From Heterohyrax brucei (Eukaryota; Chordata; Mammalia; Hyracoidea; Procaviidae), in the NCBI GenBank assembly GCA_028571685.1, contig CM053140.1:60952201-61016200 (forward strand): a stretch of DNA of 64,000 nucleotides. The letters are read 5' to 3'. Below are positions 43,334 to 53,584 of the stretch, in pieces. The notes beneath the pieces are model-generated. The model saw only the letters and a program-made list of their open reading frames with translations, was not told where the DNA came from and did not search any database. A program made the translations under genes and the position numbers. Each line of letters opens with the position of its first letter. The first letter of the stretch is position 1.

Positions 43334-43605
43334 TGCAATGTGGCAGCTGTGTAATCAGTCAACCACCTTCATAACAAGAACTGGTATAATGTGATCACCT
43401 CCATGATTAGGTCTGCTGCGAGCGGCCAATCAGCTGTAAAGGACTTTCCTTGGGGAGAGGAGGGGGCTGCATCCACTACATGTGGACTTTCTGGCAAAGC
43501 TTCTGGTTTTGCTCTCTGGATTCTGCATCTGACCTCAAGTTCGTGGGTCTTGAGCTAGCGGCTCACTTGCTCATCTTGGAATTCATCAGCCTCTGCAGCC
43601 TGTGA

Positions 43606-43815
43606 CTCATAGCAACCCTCTAGACCGAGTGGAACTGCCCATAGAGTTTCCAGGGAGCTCCTGGCAGATTTGAACAACCAGCTTTCTGGGTAGCAGCCGC
43701 AGCACTTAACCAGTACACTATCAGTGTTGCTATGAGTCGGAATCAACTCAACAACAGTGGGTTTTTTAGGTTGTTTTGGTTTGGGTTTTGTTTTTGTTTT
43801 TGCTTCTGCTGCGTT
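43606..43815 (-). mobile_element. SINE pair: type 1 reversed, then a forward SINE tail
   Basis: 43607-43727 reads the reversed SINE (CTCATAGCAACCCTC, GGCAGATTTGAACAACCAGC, AGCACTTAACCAGTACAC). 43728-43815 then reads a forward tail (TGCTATGAGTCGGAATCAAC, TCAACAACAGTGGG, T/G-rich end). Two opposed SINE pieces abut directly. Confidence 0.85.
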
Positions 43816-44014
43816 TTGTTTTAGTGGTCTGCAGCCTGGGGAGCCAAAGGCCTGCGGTCTGACGTGCTGGCCTTGGGTATGTCAGCCCTTACAGCTCCAT
43901 GAGTCAGTAGAAGATTCCAGCCTGACCCACAGACTCACAACTTTCTAGCCTCTGCAACCATGTGGGCTATTTCCTTGGAATAAATCTATCTTCATATATG
44001 TGTGTGTATATATA

Positions 44015-44514
44015 TGCAAGGTCTGACAAGTCCGGGAACTTTTTTGTTCTAAGTGCTACGTACCTTATAGCTGAATTATCACTATGGTCACCTTCGAAGT
44101 TCTCCCCTTGGGAAGTTATGCACCAACACCGGTGCCTAATTCATCCTTCAAAGCAATTTTAAAACTCTTTCTTGAAAGGCCACTGTGCATGGTGACAAGT
44201 TTGCAAACTTAACTGTATAGCTGTCTGTGAGGAAGTTTTCCTCAATTCAGACTCATCGCAGTGCTGATGGTGTAAAGGTTAAGTGCCGTGGCTGCTACCC
44301 AGAAAGTTGGCAGTTCAAATCTGCCAGGACCTCCTTGGAAACTCTATGGGGCAGTTCTGCTCAGTTTAGAGGGTTGTTGTGAGTCACAGGCTGCAGAGGC
44401 TGATGAATTCCAAGATCAGCAAGCGAGCCACTAGCTCAAGCCAGTAAAGAAATAACTGGCTTAATAATTGTAGTACTTAGAACAATTAAGTTTGTGAACT
44501 TAGTGATCAGACCT
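44015..44514 (-). mobile_element. Mariner-type transposon inside LTR family B
   Basis: Terminal inverted repeats: AGGTCTGACAAGTCCGGGAA at the left, and TAAGTTTGTGAACTTAGTGA then TCAGACCT at the right. The minus strand carries NCFEG and CITSQGENFEGDHSD, the transposase C-terminus. It sits in a TATATA / TGTG zone of the LTR, as expected for TA-targeting mariners. It is interrupted at 44261-44440 by an inverted copy of 43549-43728. Confidence 0.82.
44261..44440 (-). repeat. Inverted copy of 43549-43728 (LTR B / SINE junction)
   Basis: The reverse complement of 44261-44440 aligns end to end with 43549-43728, both 180 bp, with few substitutions. Each arm holds about 57 bp of LTR family B (GAATTCATCAGCCTCTGCAG) followed by the same SINE body with the same breakpoint. 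It interrupts mariner text after CTTTACTGG (minus strand). Confidence 0.88.
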
Positions 44515-44605
44515 CGTGTGTATGTGTGTGTGTCTGTCTGTCTGTCTGTCTGTGTGTGTATCCGTGTGTATTTTTGTGTGTGTCTGTGTGTGTGTCCATA
44601 TGTGT
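44512..44605. repeat. (TG)n/(TCTG)n microsatellite
   Basis: Compound TG and TCTG repeats directly after the mariner terminus, continuing the TG-rich zone on its left side. Confidence 0.9.
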
Positions 44606-44616
44606 AAACTCCTAAG

Positions 44617-44745
44617 CAAAAAGCAAAAACTCCTAAAGGCCTGTCGTCAAGTTTATTCCCACTCATAGCAACCTTACAGAACACAGTGAAACTCCCCCAT
44701 GTGGTTTCCAAGGAGTGCCTGGTGGACTCAAACTGCCAACTTTTG
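44617..44745 (-). mobile_element. Afrotherian SINE, type 1, truncated
   Basis: GGCCTGTCGTCAAGTTTATT, CCACTCATAGCAACCTTACA, GGACTCAAACTGCCAACTTT. The head is missing where LTR family B text resumes. Confidence 0.85.
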
Positions 44746-44825
44746 GTGAAGTTTTTCTTCTCCAGAGAACCCAGCCAGTTTGCTTCTCCAGAGAACCTGG
44801 AGGAAGACAATTAACTGTTCCACTT

Positions 44826-44990
44826 GTAGAACTCTGATGGCATAGTGGTTAAGAGTTCAGTTGCTAACCAAAAGATTGGCAGTTTGAATCCACCAGCCGC
44901 TCCATGGAAACCCTTTGGGGCAGTTCTGCTCTGTCCTATGGAGTTGGAGTTCACTTGCCGCAAGGGGGTTTGGTTTGATTTTTTGGTGAA
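44826..44990 (+). mobile_element. Afrotherian SINE, type 1
   Basis: GAACTCTGATGGCATAGTGG head, GGCAGTTTGAATCCACCAGC B box, GGGGCAGTTCTGCTCTGTCC body, GTTTGGTTTGATTTTTTGG end. Confidence 0.92.
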
Positions 44991-45007
44991 TTTCTGTTGC
45001 CGTCACT

Positions 45008-45068
45008 CTCCCAGGAATGTTACAAAGTAGGTGCCGTGTGCCCATTTTACAGATGTGGCCTAATCACT
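45008..45068 (-). mobile_element. MIR SINE core fragment
   Basis: TGCCCATTTTACAGATGTGG with a weak GTAGGTGCC upstream. Confidence 0.6.
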
Positions 45069-45794
45069 GCATAGCTAACAGTCACAAACCGTCATCCACA
45101 TGCCAGGTGATTACGAGCAGCATCCCCCTCTCATCCTGACAGCTTCCAGCGCTGTTCCCTTCCCTGCCTGCCTCGGGGGAGGTGGAGTCCTTCCCCAGAT
45201 CTCTCAGGCAGCAGAAGACGGACACTCTGGAAGATAAGGCTTTGTGTGTTGTTATTGTCACCTAAAAACAATTGTGTGAGAAAGCAAACAGTGATCATTA
45301 TGCCGGCAGCAATGCTTTGGTACCTTTTTGGGAGATAATGGAGGGCAGGGCCCAGGAGAAGAGGCCACCGAAGAAGGGGAGAGAGACCTTTAAGGTGTAA
45401 GGTTTTCAGGATTTCAGCTCCAGGTTTTGCAGGGAGACTGAATTAAGTATCATTTCAAATGAATTTGCCCTCAGAGTGAAAGATCTGTCTCCCTAAAATG
45501 CATTACTTTGACAGTTGGCTTCAAGGGGTTTGACAGAATTCGTTTTTCCAGCAAATGAGAGCAATCAAGGCCTGAAACAAAACACATTCCACTGTGAGAA
45601 CTGTTAGCCACTTGATGTGATTGTATTTCAGCCAGAGTTGAGTTGTTTGGCCTCCTCTCTTCCCTTTCTTTCATCTTTGCCTCCCTCTCCCCTCTTTTCC
45701 TCCCTCCCCCTTGCCTCACCTCCTATTCTGCTGCTAACATGGGTTTGTTGGGGTCTCCTAAAGCCTACCCTATATTTAGAAATGGGAGGTAGTG
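45069..45794. other. Unassigned sequence with possible conserved block
   Basis: 45240-45640 is repeat-free and AT-richer (GCAAACAGTGATCATTATGC, TTAAGTATCATTTCAAATGA, TTTGACAGTTGGCTTC). 45640-45725 is a CT-rich run. No gene. Confidence 0.4.
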
Positions 45795-46135
45795 TAAGGA
45801 GCATCTCAGTTCTCATGGAGCTTATGTGCCAGTGGATTAAACATAGAAAATAAGCAAATAAACCAAAAAGAAAAAACACCGTGAGTTTTGCTAAGAATGG
45901 AAAACAGGACTAAGGGGCACAGCAGGGAACTCAAGGCCTTCCTGGCCAGGCAACTACTAAGCAGAGATCAAAGGATGAGCGTGAGCCAACTCCAGGCCAA
46001 GGGAACAGCTAGCTTGCAGGCCCAGAGCTACAAAGGCGTGGCTCATCTGAGGAAACAGAGAGAGCCAGTGTGGGCTCAGATGCACCCACCCCCATGGAGT
46101 GAGCCCCTGGCAGCTCCGAAGGGGAGCTGTGCTCA
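45795..46135 (-). mobile_element. L2 LINE 3' region
   Basis: CTCATGGAGCTTATGTGCCA, AGGCCTTCCTGGCCAGG, AGGGAACAGCTAGCTTGCAG are reversed L2. Confidence 0.75.
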
Positions 46136-46141
46136 CCTAAC

Positions 46142-46365
46142 CTCATTCTAAGCCAAGAGTCAGCAAGCTCTAGCCCACAGGACAGATCCGGCCTGCACCA
46201 GATTTTGCACAGTCAATGTGCTAGCAATGGGTTTTACATGTTTAAATGATTGAGGGAAAAAAAAATCAAAGACTACTATTTCATAATAGGTGACTATTTT
46301 ATGAAATCCAAATTTCAGTATCCGTAACGTTTTATCAGAACAGTCTTGTCTAGCCAGGCCCCTTT
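46142..46365 (+). mobile_element. MER1-class hAT (Charlie) element
   Basis: AAGAGTCAGCAAGCTCTAGC, CCACAGGACAGATCCGGCCT, AATGGGTTTTACATGTTTAA, AATCCAAATTTCAGTATCCG and CGTTTTATCAGAACAG follow the standard order of these non-autonomous elements. Confidence 0.78.
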
Positions 46366-46560
46366 AAGAAGTGCCCTCTCTCTCCTCCCTGCATTGCTCC
46401 TTGGAGGAAAGGCCCAGCATCCCCACAGACACACAGGCTTCTCCAGTTCCGAGGCAGCCAGGGCAGCAGGTAGCAGGCCGAGACTGCTGCAGGACCATGG
46501 CCCCTTAGCAGTCCCGTGTCCACACAAAGAGGGCTTAGACCACACCAAGGTGACACCTCT

Positions 46561-47050
46561 GACAGTTAAGGTTGTCTCTCAGCTTGGCTGCACAGGATCA
46601 TCTGGTCTGGTACTCAGGATGTAATCTGATAGCATTTTAATGATGTAATCACCTCCATACTGAGATCTTGCATAATGTGATCACCTCCATGAAGGACTTT
46701 CTGGCAAAGCTCGCTGCCTTTTGCTTGCTCTGGATCCTACAGCTGACTCCTGTTCATCTGACCTGCAGTTCTTGGGACTTGAGATAGTAGCTTACCTGCT
46801 GTCTTTCACCCACCAATCTTGGGATTTGTTGGCCTCCACAGCCTGTGAGCCACACACCTGCTATCTAACGTTCCACTCTTAGATCAACAGCATCTACAAC
46901 TGGGTGAGTAAAAAGAAGCCTCCATCCCGACCCACAACTTAGGACTTTCCAGGTTCTACAATCATGTGAGACATTTCTTTCATATAAATCCCCTTATCCT
47001 TTAATACTCTGCACTGGTTTTACTTCTCTAAAGAACCCAGCCTAGGACAG
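46561..47050 (+). mobile_element. LTR-like element family B (copy 2)
   Basis: GACAGTTAAGGTTGTCTCTC start, ATGTGATCACCTCCATGAAG, TTCTGGCAAAGCTCGCTGCC, TTGCTCTGGATCCTACAGCT, CTTGGGACTTGAGATAGTAG, GGACTTTCCAGGTTCTACAA, AAAGAACCCAGCCTAGGACA end. Uninterrupted, so the best local reference for the family. Confidence 0.75.
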
Positions 47051-47529
47051 TGCCCATTAGCGGCAGGTCATCGGAGGATGCCTGGACTCACAGATTCTCC
47101 ATTATGCCACACCCTCAGGCTCTTTGAAGCTCAGTTAATCTGAATTGTAAAGTCTTAGTGTACAGTGTCCTGCCCACTTGGGGTCCCCAGGCCACAGAAT
47201 CAGAGTGGCTTAGACCCACAAATCCCCACAGCCACAGACCCTAGCGTTGCAGCCAAGGTCAGGGGTATGTAAACTACAGACAGGAAGTATCTTTAGACTC
47301 ACAGGCCCTGAGACACACAGACTTTAGGAACTACCGACACTGGACTTGGACACGTCACTTTTATAGGACCCCTGTGAGGCCTGCCAGCCGGAAGCAAGAA
47401 AAAATGAGCCACTGAGCCTGCCAGCAGGAGTCCGGCAGGTAGAAACTTTGGGACCACAGCTGTGACAGATTTCAGAGGCCAGTGGGACCTCCTTCTGGGT
47501 GGGCCATGGCTCCAGGGAAAAGACAGGCA
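47051..47529. other. Unassigned sequence
   Basis: No repeat recognised. The 209-codon minus frame (47299-47928) crosses from here into L2 and is rejected as a gene. Confidence 0.45.
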
Positions 47530-47955
47530 AGTCTGGTCTGTTCCTGGCCTGGGAAGAGCTGCCACCTCGAGGCTGGAGATGTCTAAACTGGGAGCATAAT
47601 ACTTTAGAGGTGCTAGATCTGCATATCCTGGAAGGCTTCCTGGAAGAGGTATGGTTGGAGCTGGGCCCAGCAGGAAGGTAGGATTAGGGCCTGAGATGAG
47701 GATCAAGAGTACAGTTGCTAGAAGAGGGTTCAGCGAGGAAGATGCTTCCAAGCAGAGGATGCAGTGTAAGCAATGCATGAGGTGTGTTTGAGTGACAGCA
47801 AGTATCCTGGAGAAACTGGCAAACCGTGGAAGAGATAAGAACAAAGAAGATGAGGCTGTAAAGGCAGCTGGAGGCTGACTGCCAAACCACATAATCAGAA
47901 CTTTATCAAATGAGAGATATGATATCATGAAGGTGTTTTGATGAATGGAGAGGAT
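47530..47955 (-). mobile_element. L2 LINE 3' region
   Basis: GGAAGGCTTCCTGGAAGAGG, GATGCTTCCAAGCAGAGGAT, GTGTAAGCAATGCATGAGGT, AACTTTATCAAATGAGAG follow reversed L2. A SINE tail scrap (CCCACCAAACCCACTGCC) lies just beyond at about 47975. Confidence 0.75.
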
Positions 47956-47999
47956 AAAAAAAAAATCAAAAACCCACCAAACCCACTGCCAAAAATATT

Positions 48000-48175
48000 A
48001 AGCCCTGTTTATTGTTTACCAATCAAGCACTTCACAGATATTTCCCATTCATTTTTGTAACAGCCCATTTACAGATGGGAAATCGAGGTTGAAAAATTAA
48101 GTAACTCACTGGGTGAGAGAAGATGCCAGTCAAGGCACCTAGGTCTGTTTGACCCCAAGACCACTGTTCCAGAAA
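48000..48175 (-). mobile_element. MIR SINE
   Basis: AGCACTTCACAGATATTTCC, CAGCCCATTTACAGATGGGA, AAATTAAGTAACTCACTGGG, CACCTAGGTCTGTTTGAC. Confidence 0.85.
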
Positions 48176-48944
48176 GATGACACCAAAGGGGGGGGACTTG
48201 AAGGGTGGGCCTGAAGGCAGGGAGTCACTAGGATGCTGCCCAGATGTCCAAGGGGCATGACCAAGTCTCGACAAAGGCAGAAGATATAGGAAGGAGAGGA
48301 AAGAGGTGGAGTATGACGGGGAAACAGCAAGCCACGAGAGCCAAGACAAACTCATCAAGAGTAAAGTTGAGACTGGAACAGACTTTGGGAAAGGGTTAGA
48401 GAATGAGGAATGGGGAGGGTGAAGGCCACATTTTCTGGTCACCAGAGCAGATCCCTAGTGGGCTGAGGATCCCAGTTCTGCTTCCGCTACAGACATTGCC
48501 CAGGATCCATGGAGAAGCTAAGAGGAGGAAACCCAAGCTATGGTTGGACAATTCTGCTCTTAATCAATCACTGATCCTCATTAGGACTAATTAACTGTTG
48601 TATAAACTATCACGGCATGTAATGATGTGCCGGAATAAACAATTGAGTGAGGTCTGTTGCAGGACCATAGGGGCACCATCACTGGGACAGGGACTTTCTC
48701 TGTGTCTTTGGATTTAATTTGGCTGAAACTCAATTTCAGTAAAATAAGCCAATACTGGCGTCTCCTCCAGAGCTGTGACGAGAATAGAGTGAGAGCCTGC
48801 AGGGAAAAGACCCCTTCCTGACCCACAGCAGTTGCTGAGCAAGCAAGAGTTCCCTTCTTATCCCTTCTAGAACACTCTTCTCCCCTTCACACCCATTTCC
48901 CTTACCCCAACAAATTAGTCACTATAATAAGATCCAGATTCACT
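48176..48944. other. Unassigned sequence with possible conserved block
   Basis: 48530-48650 contains TCTTAATCAATCACTGATCC and GGACTAATTAACTGTTG. The 136-codon minus frame at 48032-48442 starts in MIR and has no domain. Confidence 0.4.
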
Positions 48945-49130
48945 GAGTCCCTTTTGCCAAGCTCTATGCTAAGCTCTCCATATCTTGTCTCTCACTGACT
49001 CTCATGGCCACTATAGGATCTGCTGTGGATCCCATTTTACAGATGAGGACAATGAAGTCCAGAGAGTAAAGTAATACGAAAAGTCACACAGCTGTAAGAA
49101 GTCAAATCCAGGACACACACCCAGCTTGAT
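48945..49130 (-). mobile_element. MIR SINE
   Basis: CTCTATGCTAAGCTCTCCAT, ATCCCATTTTACAGATGAGG, ACAATGAAGTCCAGAGAGT, AGTCACACAGCTGTAAGAAG. Confidence 0.9.
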
Positions 49131-49727
49131 AGCCCCCCAAATTTATGCTTTTCTCTTGTAACACAGGCACCCCAACTGGATGAGGCCAGACCTTTGTTTC
49201 CAAGTTAAGGCAGTCCAGGGCCTGGCAGACCCTGCTATGGCTGACCCTCAGCAGGACGCAGTTTTCCGGCTGGACAGTGAACCCCTCATAGCCATCCTTG
49301 CTGCCTGAAATCAACACTTAGATGCTGCAAGTACAGGTTCAACATCACCCCAGCCAATAGGGGTATCAAGCAGAGTCTCCCCACAGCAGCCTCTCCAGGC
49401 AATTAAACAGGCAATTTATGATGCATAGCTTCGTATTAGCTGCACCAACAGCAATCTGAATGCCTCTCCTGATTAGAATTTGCCCCTTGAACAATTTCTT
49501 CCCCTCAGAGATACCCAAGTTCTCTGCTCTCCTCAGTTACCTGGCATCTCAGTCAGCAGTGCCTCAGGCCTGCCACCTCAGGCCTGCCACCCCACACCTG
49601 GGCTGGCCATGGGGGAGGCCGAAGCAAGCTGCTTGGCTCATAGTAGGCTCCCCAGGGACCTCTTACCCACATCCTCCATCCCCAGGTTCCTGGTGACAGC
49701 CAGAGACCGGAGCCAGAACACATGCAC
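49131..49727. other. Unassigned sequence with possible conserved block
   Basis: 49395-49500 (AGGCAATTAAACAGGCAATT, TATGATGCATAGC, TATTAGCTGCACC) looks unlike flanking repeats. A 14-bp tandem pair CTCAGGCCTGCCAC lies at 49563-49590. Confidence 0.4.
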
Positions 49728-49805
49728 TGAAACCCCACTTTCTGTGCCCTAGGGCAGAGTACTCAATCTCTCTGTGCTGCTGTGTCCTCATCTGAAAAAA
49801 CTACA
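49728..49805 (+). mobile_element. MIR SINE fragment
   Basis: GCAGAGTACTCAATCTCTCT, GTGTCCTCATCTGAAAAAAC is the sense MIR core. Confidence 0.7.
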
Positions 49806-50124
49806 CTGTGCTAATTACTGTCACCATTACCAGTGCTCCCATCCCTCTGCTGCACTCCCCTGGCTACTCTTACCACCACTGCACCCTGCCTTGGCACCCA
49901 CATTTTACCGCTGGATGTCTGCCCCAAGTCCCATAGGACGTCAGCTCCAAGGCACGACCCAGGGATGTCGCATTTCTCAGCAAGCTCGGGAAACCTGAAC
50001 AGTCTTCAAGGTCAAAGGATGTGTCCTCAGAAAAAGTCGCTTTCTTTTTCTCTCCTTTGAGAGTAGTTAGACAGACAGCTCTGTCCCTGAGGCATCTCCT
50101 CATCACAGGCCTGTGAAGACAGGG

Positions 50125-50318
50125 AAACGACAGTCACCAAGCACCTGCAGTGCTCCAGGTTACAGATCGCCGGGCAGCTCTGAGAAAGGGATGCTGGTGC
50201 CCATTTCCCAGATGCTAAAACAGAGACTCCAGGAAGCGAAGTACCTCTCCAGGATAACACAGGGAGTGGTGGAGCCAGGATTCAACCCAGGTCTGCCTCA
50301 CTCTACATTCCATGATTT
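50125..50318 (-). mobile_element. MIR SINE
   Basis: TGCCCATTTCCCAGATGCTA, AAACAGAGACTCCAGGAAGC, GGAGCCAGGATTCAACCCAG, GTCTGCCTCACTC. Confidence 0.85.
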
Positions 50319-50784
50319 CTCCATGCTCCACAGTGAGTGTTCCTGGTGAGTTCTATGTGCTCAGCACCAAGCTGGTCACCAAGGAGCTTCGGAGGTAAGT
50401 CAAACATGGGCCCTTCTCCTTGGCAACCTCCCCTCAACTACAGAAGCATGTGCACCTTGAAGCCAGGACCACCTTTCTCCTCCACCGGCAGGTCCTGAGC
50501 ACCTGACCAGCCCACATCAAGCTTCCTCTTCCAGCTCCTTCCAGAACTCATGGAGGTAATAGTTACCTGTGTCTACCTCTCTGGGTCAACCAGATGGCAT
50601 CTGGGGCTGAGGAAGCACCTGGGGCTAATGCCAGCAGCTGCTGCTGCAGGAGTGAGGGTGGGACTTGAGATGAGGCTGAGCAGACATACAGACACTCACC
50701 TGTTCCCTGGGTGGCCTGGGAAGGTCTCTACCCCACATGACAAGGTCAGTGCAATCACCCTGCGGGGCAGCTGGAGGTCCCCAG

Positions 50785-50935
50785 ACAGCCTGCCCACCTC
50801 CTGTCACCTGCTCACCAGCTCACCTGCCTGCTCACCTCCTACAAACGTGCACATTCCCTATAAGTTAAGTGCTCACCTGCTATAGGCTCCTCTTCAGCCT
50901 GTCACCAGCTCCCACCTGCACGCTGCCACCAGTAT
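50785..50935 (+). repeat. Degenerate CTCACCTGC-type repeat
   Basis: The word CTCACCTGC or close variants (GTCACCTGC, CTCACCAGC, CTCACCTCC, CCCACCTGC) recurs at irregular spacing. Confidence 0.65.
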
Positions 50936-51029
50936 GTTCGCTTATTTGCCAACTATTACGAGTACACGGCAGTGAACGCAGTAAGCACCTGAGGAGGCAG
51001 CAGGCAACTCAGGTACCTACAGGACCTGG

Positions 51030-51083
51030 CCCTGCACCCCACCCCAGCCCTGTACCCCACCCTAGCCCTGCACTCCAACCCAG
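51030..51083 (+). repeat. 18-bp minisatellite, three units
   Basis: Units at 51030-51047, 51048-51065 and 51066-51083 match CCCTGCACCCCACCCCAG with two to four substitutions each. Confidence 0.93.
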
Positions 51084-52007
51084 CCTCAGCCTCAGAGCTC
51101 CCCACTTCCCCTCGTGTATCATCCAAGGTCGGGGAGCCTGCTTCCCCTGATGCCCTTCACTCTCCTCCTGGGCTGAGCCAAGGAGTTCACCGTCGTGTCC
51201 AGACCACCCCTGCTGATCACACTCTCAGTGGGGACCCACCAAGCTGCTTTGGCTGAATCTTACAAAAAATATCAAGTCTGAGTTCTGGCCCAAGAAGAAG
51301 GACCCACATGAGAAGGTCTGCCCAAGAGGGTCCCTGTGTATGAGATGGGTGTATTCCTGTTCCCTTCATGAATCCCGCCTTCTGCCCCTCTTCAGTCGAG
51401 AATCTTCTCTTCCCCCGCCCTGGCTGGCTACCCTTGCAGGCCACGCAGATGCTGGTCCTGCCCTCTCTCAGCCCCAGGAACTTGGTGCATTGATTGGGGA
51501 CATGAGCTGTTACGTTAGGATCATTTGAGGGTCTCAGATGCTCAGTGCCACAAAGCCAATGGATGCCAGAGATTTCAGGGAGGGAGGAAAACTCAGAAAA
51601 TGAGGGAGCAAAGAACAGGCATGTGTTGGGGAGACTATGCCACTGCTCAGACATGAAAGGAAGGTGTTCAATTTTGTCTTATTGCATTTCATTGGAATGT
51701 ACATGTTGTAGCTGCTGCCTGCAAGCCTCAAATTACCCAGACAGAAAGCACAATGGAATACAATGGAGAATAGAAACACGTAGACCAAAAATGTTCCTGA
51801 AATTGGAATTATTTAGAGAGAAATAAAATCCAGGCTTGGAACAAAAGAGGTTGCTCAGCACCAGGGCTCTCAGCACTGATTCTGGGTCCCCATGGCCACT
51901 CTGCCATAGTCAGAAGGCCCAGACTGGCATCCTAGACTGGCCACCAATATGCTTGCTGACTTTGGGAAGGCCCTGCCCCACTGTGGGCCTCTTTCTCCAT
52001 ACGTTCT

Positions 52008-52225
52008 GCATCGTTTCTCAGTGTTTGCACTATTGACACTTTGGACTGGACAATTCTTTGTAGCAGGAGACTACTCCTGAGCATTATAGTATGCTGCTAA
52101 GGATGATGCTATAGGATGGGCGTATACCCATGAGATGCCAGGATCATTGCCGCCACCACCCCCAGTCACGACAACCAAAAATGTCTCCAGACTTTCCCAA
52201 ATGTCCCCAGGGAGCAAAATCGTCT
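52008..52225 (+). mobile_element. hAT-type non-autonomous DNA transposon
   Basis: TTTGCACTATTGACACTTTG, GACTGGACAATTCTTTGTAG, CAGTCACGACAACCAAAAAT, GTCTCCAGACTTTCCCAAAT, GTCCCCAGGGAGCAAAATCG follow a familiar mammal-wide element with a GAGAACCACTG-type terminus. The subfamily name is not certain. Confidence 0.75.
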
Positions 52226-52287
52226 GATGGAGAAGTCTGAACCTGAATCCTCCGAGATGATGTCAAAGAGGGCAGAGCAAGAGGGAG

Positions 52288-52761
52288 TATCATAGATTGA
52301 ATTATGCCCCCACAAAACACGTGTATCAATTTGGCTGAGCCATGACTCCTAGCATTGTATGATTGTCCCATTGCGTCATTTGATGGGATTTCCTGTGTAT
52401 TGTAACTTCTATCACTATGATTTAATAAAATGGATTAACAGCAGTTACATTGATGAGGTCTGCAAGATTGAATAGTGTCTTAAGACAGTCTTTTGAGATA
52501 TGAAAGATAAAATTGAGCAGAGAAGCACAGAAGCTGCATACCACCAAGAAAGCAGTGCCAAGAGCAGAGTATGTACTTTGGACCTGAGGTTCCCACACCA
52601 GGTGCTCCCAGAACAGGAAAACACTGATGACTAGGACCTTTCCCCAGAGAGAGAGCCTTCCCCTGGAACCAATGCCCTGAATTCGGACTTGTAGCTTCCT
52701 GGACTGTGAGAGAATAAACTTTTCTTTGTTAAAGCCAGAGCAGCACCAGATGACTGACACA
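52288..52761 (+). mobile_element. LTR-like element family A (copy 2)
   Basis: ATAGATTGAATTATGCCCCC, GAGCCATGACTCC, CATACCACCAAGAAAGCAGT, GAGAGCCTTCCCCTGGAACC, GAATAAACTTTTCTTTG. About 20 bp before the 3' end are deleted relative to copy 4. Confidence 0.82.
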
Positions 52762-53584
52762 GGGTCATAATGGACCCCAGCCCAGTGCAAACAGAGATTT
52801 AGAGACATCCACAAGGACATTTTATGCACCCCAGCAGAGCCCCTCGGTGAATCTGGGGCACAGAATATGTGACGAATCAGGGCAGCCATGCTGGGGCCAG
52901 GATAGTTGGGCAAAGAAGAATCTGAACTCCCCTTCCCTCCCTTCCAGGACTCTCTGTCTCCCCCAGAGGCCCTACCCCTGTGTTCTCTGCCCGGAAGATC
53001 CCCTTGCACTGCAGTGTGGTTGGCTGAGGAGTAGGGGGCGAGGTGCTCTGTCCCCTCAGAGCATCATCAGGGAGAACCTTGGCGGAAGGGCTCTTCCTGG
53101 AGCCTCCTGGTCCCAGATGCTGTCCATTCCTGAGTCTAGAAAACCACAGGAACAGAGAAGCTGAGGAGCCACCCAAGGTATAATGCCCAGCTCTGTATGT
53201 GTAAGTATGAAAGTGTCTGTGTGTGTGCACATGTACGAGAGAGAGTGATCAGTGCCTCAGTAACAGTGCACAGCAGGCAACAACTCACACTTTTTTTTTA
53301 CGCTTTCAAGTCCCAATTATTTTCTGCTTTGAATTTTTTGCTGATACCCTGCATTTTCATTAATAGAAGCGTGCTGAATCATTGAGAGTTGTTTGAAGTT
53401 TTGGTAGGGAGTATAGATTATTTTCTTGCTCTCCTTAGATGAGAGTGATGTATGTCATACCACTAGTTCAACCCCCAGAACTCGCCCACCCCTGGTACCT
53501 ATGTATATCCGCCCCCCAAAATTCTACTTCCCTGCCAAAAAATGCACCCACCTCACACTAGTCCATAAAAACAGTAATTTTGTC
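52762..53584. other. Unassigned sequence
   Basis: The 195-codon minus frame 52422-53009 starts here and runs antisense through LTR family A, so it is rejected. A short TG run lies at 53205-53235. Confidence 0.4.

Larger units (their letters stand above)
43246..44775 (+). mobile_element. LTR-like element family B (copy 1), multiply interrupted
   Basis: 5' part 43246-43605: CTTGGCTGGGCCATCATG, GTGATCACCTCCATGATTAG, GCGGCCAATCAGCTG, AAAGCTTCTGGTTTTGCTCT, TGGGTCTTGAGCTAGCGGCT. It resumes about 43826-44012 (AGTCAGTAGAAGATTCCAGC, CTGACCCACAGACTC, AACCATGTGGGCTATTTCCT, GGAATAAATCTATCTTC) and ends after the mariner near CTTCTCCAGAGAACCCAGCC (44759). The CCAAT box, polyadenylation-like AATAAA and terminal GAGAACCCAGCC are shared with copies at 46.6 and 63.7 kb. 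Class inferred, not proved. Confidence 0.7.
50319..52007. other. Unassigned GC-moderate sequence, 1.7 kb
   Basis: No recognised repeat apart from short tandem arrays. Frames of 111 plus (50550-50885), 145 minus (51217-51654) and 93 plus codons lack domains. A 3' L2-like scrap may lie at 50450-50520. Confidence 0.4.

Noticed and set aside
43549..44440. microRNA or long hairpin RNA gene from the 180-bp inverted arms
   Set aside because: The 530-bp spacer and repeat content make a dedicated hairpin gene unlikely without transcript data; it is kept only as a structural finding.
47299..47928. 209-codon minus-strand frame
   Set aside because: More than half runs along an L2 3' UTR in sense orientation; the protein text is repeat-derived and resembles no known protein.
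51030..51083. CRISPR-like direct repeats
   Set aside because: Units are contiguous without spacers and the DNA is mammalian; this is a three-unit minisatellite.
52422..53009. 195-codon minus-strand frame
   Set aside because: Much of it is antisense to LTR-like family A; no domain.
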